The notes under the pieces were generated by a model. It saw only the letters and a program-made list of their open reading frames with translations. It was not told where the DNA came from and searched no databases. Positions 47,561 to 48,527 of a stretch of DNA of 48,527 nt are shown piece by piece. The stretch comes from Candidatus Omnitrophota bacterium (lineage in GTDB: Bacteria > Omnitrophota > Gorgyraeia > Duberdicusellales > 4484-171): NCBI GenBank assembly GCA_028692655.1, contig JAQUWY010000011.1, positions 1 to 48,527 of the forward strand, given 5' to 3'. Both the position numbers and the translations under genes were made by a program. Position 1 is the first letter of the stretch; every line of letters begins with the position of its first letter.

Positions 47561-48527
47561 TGAAAAAAATCGTTATAATCGGAGGGGGATTTTGCGGGCT
47601 TTGGGCGCTTAAAGTTTTAAGTAAAGCCGCAGGCGATAAGAAAATCTTGTTGATTGACCGCAAAAAAACTTTTGATTTTTTACCGGCTCTGCCGGATATT
47701 ATCGGCAGGCAAGTTCCCAGTGGTTGCCTGAGCCTGGATTTAGAAAGTGTATGCAATAAACACAAGCATATATTTATTAATGCTGAAGTAGCTTCATTGC
47801 GTCTTGCGGAGAAAAAAGTTATTTTAGCTGATGGCGGAAGCTTGAGCTATGATTATTGTTTGATATCTAGCGGCTCGCAGGCAAATTTTTACGGAAATCA
47901 CTCTTTAAGCGATTCAAGCTTTACTTTGGGAAGTGTTCAGGATGCAAAAAAAATTCTCAGAGTTTTAGCGGCAGAGGAATTCGATACTGTTTTTGTGGCT
48001 GGCGGCGGATATACCGGAATAGAGATTGCTACCAGTCTTTGGAGGTATTTTTTGAAGTCAAAGCAAAAAAAGAAAATTGTTATTTTGGAGAAGTCAACTT
48101 CTATACTGGGACAGCTTCCGGATTGGATGAAAACCTACGTTTTCAATAACCTTAAACACATGGGGATAGAAGTTATGACCAATGAGGGAATCAAGAATAT
48201 AACAGGATTCGATGTTTTGCTTAAAAGCGGGTTGGTTAACCGGGCAATATGTATATGGGCGGCGGGGGTGAAGGTGAGCGATTTTATTTCTTCTCTGGAT
48301 TTTCCAAAGACCAGCCAAGGGCGTCTTAAAGTAGATAAATATTTAAGGATTAATAAATATTGCTTTGCCGCCGGAGACGCTGCCAGTTTTGATGCAGGCG
48401 GTGGGGAACTAAGGATGTCGGTGCAATTTGCTTTATCGCAAGGTGCAGTTGCCGCAGGGAATATCATCAAAGATATTTTAGGCCTGCCGCTAACTATTTT
48501 TAAGCCGTTTGACCCCGGGTATGTAAT
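47560..48527 (+). CDS. Type II NADH dehydrogenase-like flavoprotein (partial, cut by window end)
   Basis: Starts with GTG 47560, which shares its G with the stop of the preceding gene; AGGAG lies at 47548-47552. 322 residues are visible. KKIVIIGGGFCGLWALKVLSKA (2-23) is the FAD-binding fold. The second dinucleotide motif VAGGGYTGIEIATSLW (near 145-160) binds NADH. IWAAGVKVSDF and YCFAAGDAASF are the third hallmark. NDH-2 enzymes pass electrons from NADH to membrane quinone without pumping protons. The frame runs off the window, so the membrane-binding C-terminus is not seen. Co-translation with a MenA-like prenyltransferase suggests a quinone link. Confidence 0.88.
   Translation, partial: MKKIVIIGGGFCGLWALKVLSKAAGDKKILLIDRKKTFDFLPALPDIIGRQVPSGCLSLDLESVCNKHKHIFINAEVASLRLAEKKVILADGGSLSYDYCLISSGSQANFYGNHSLSDSSFTLGSVQDAKKILRVLAAEEFDTVFVAGGGYTGIEIATSLWRYFLKSKQKKKIVILEKSTSILGQLPDWMKTYVFNNLKHMGIEVMTNEGIKNITGFDVLLKSGLVNRAICIWAAGVKVSDFISSLDFPKTSQGRLKVDKYLRINKYCFAAGDAASFDAGGGELRMSVQFALSQGAVAAGNIIKDILGLPLTIFKPFDPGYV

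Overview
The window reads as a chromosomal stretch of a Gram-negative bacterium: it encodes a TolC/RND tripartite pump, several lipobox lipoproteins, an AsmA-like protein and a type II/IV pseudopilin. Together with moderate-to-low G+C, frequent GTG/TTG starts and word-like intergenic repeats, this suggests an uncultured candidate-phylum organism such as Omnitrophota. That assignment is an inference from gene content; no rRNA or tRNA gene was seen to settle it.

Layout. 1-4900: end of an unknown gene, a small lipoprotein, glutamine synthetase followed by a GAF-ANTAR antiterminator-type regulator, a DUF1846 protein and GreA. 4.9-8.7 kb: a composite repeat module, a U32 (TrhP-like) protein, a secreted alpha/beta hydrolase, a DUF3592 membrane protein and an XRE regulator. 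8.7-12.8 kb: a second repeat family, NadA, MnmA, a pseudopilin behind a promoter with an operator-like palindrome, and a lipoprotein. 12.8-17.3 kb: a likely operon of a zinc metallopeptidase, a Ddl-like ATP-grasp ligase, an exported MEMO-AMMECR1 fusion and a rhomboid protease, closed by an intrinsic terminator. 17.3-23.8 kb: a marR-tolC-MFP-RND efflux operon with overlapping genes, ending in a small PII/DUF3240-like protein. 23.9-29.6 kb: ABC-F ATPase, an unknown double-anchored protein, a cyclophilin with two credible starts, an 890-bp repeat-filled gap and an exported PIG-L deacetylase. 29.6-40.3 kb: HD nucleotidase-like protein, MetF, three envelope proteins, a zinc-ribbon protein, two aldolases, a BI-1 membrane protein, PilZ, cupin, Nudix, nucleoside deaminase and NYN genes. 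40.5-48.5 kb: an isoprenoid/carotenoid cluster (crtI; ispH-crtB reversed; crtYc-crtYd-TPR; a reversed polyprenyl diphosphate synthase; a UbiA/MenA-like prenyltransferase and an NDH-2-like flavoprotein cut by the window end).

How genes work together. The 40.5-46.6 kb cluster can be read as IPP/DMAPP supply (IspH), C20 synthesis (polyprenyl synthase), phytoene synthesis (CrtB), desaturation (CrtI) and ring closure by a two-subunit CrtYc/CrtYd cyclase. The UbiA-NDH-2 pair points to quinone chemistry next door. The marR operon is a self-contained regulated efflux system. The most unusual protein system is the 12.8-17.2 kb operon, because MEMO and AMMECR1 are fused behind a signal peptide and sit with a peptidase, a peptide-ligase-like enzyme and an intramembrane protease.

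The most unusual DNA features are intergenic modules built from degenerate 6-, 8- and 10-nt words. One module occurs twice, inverted and about 22.8 kb apart, with a 150-bp block differing at a single base. Two other intergenic elements occur in pairs whose members differ by the presence of a palindrome-bearing segment.
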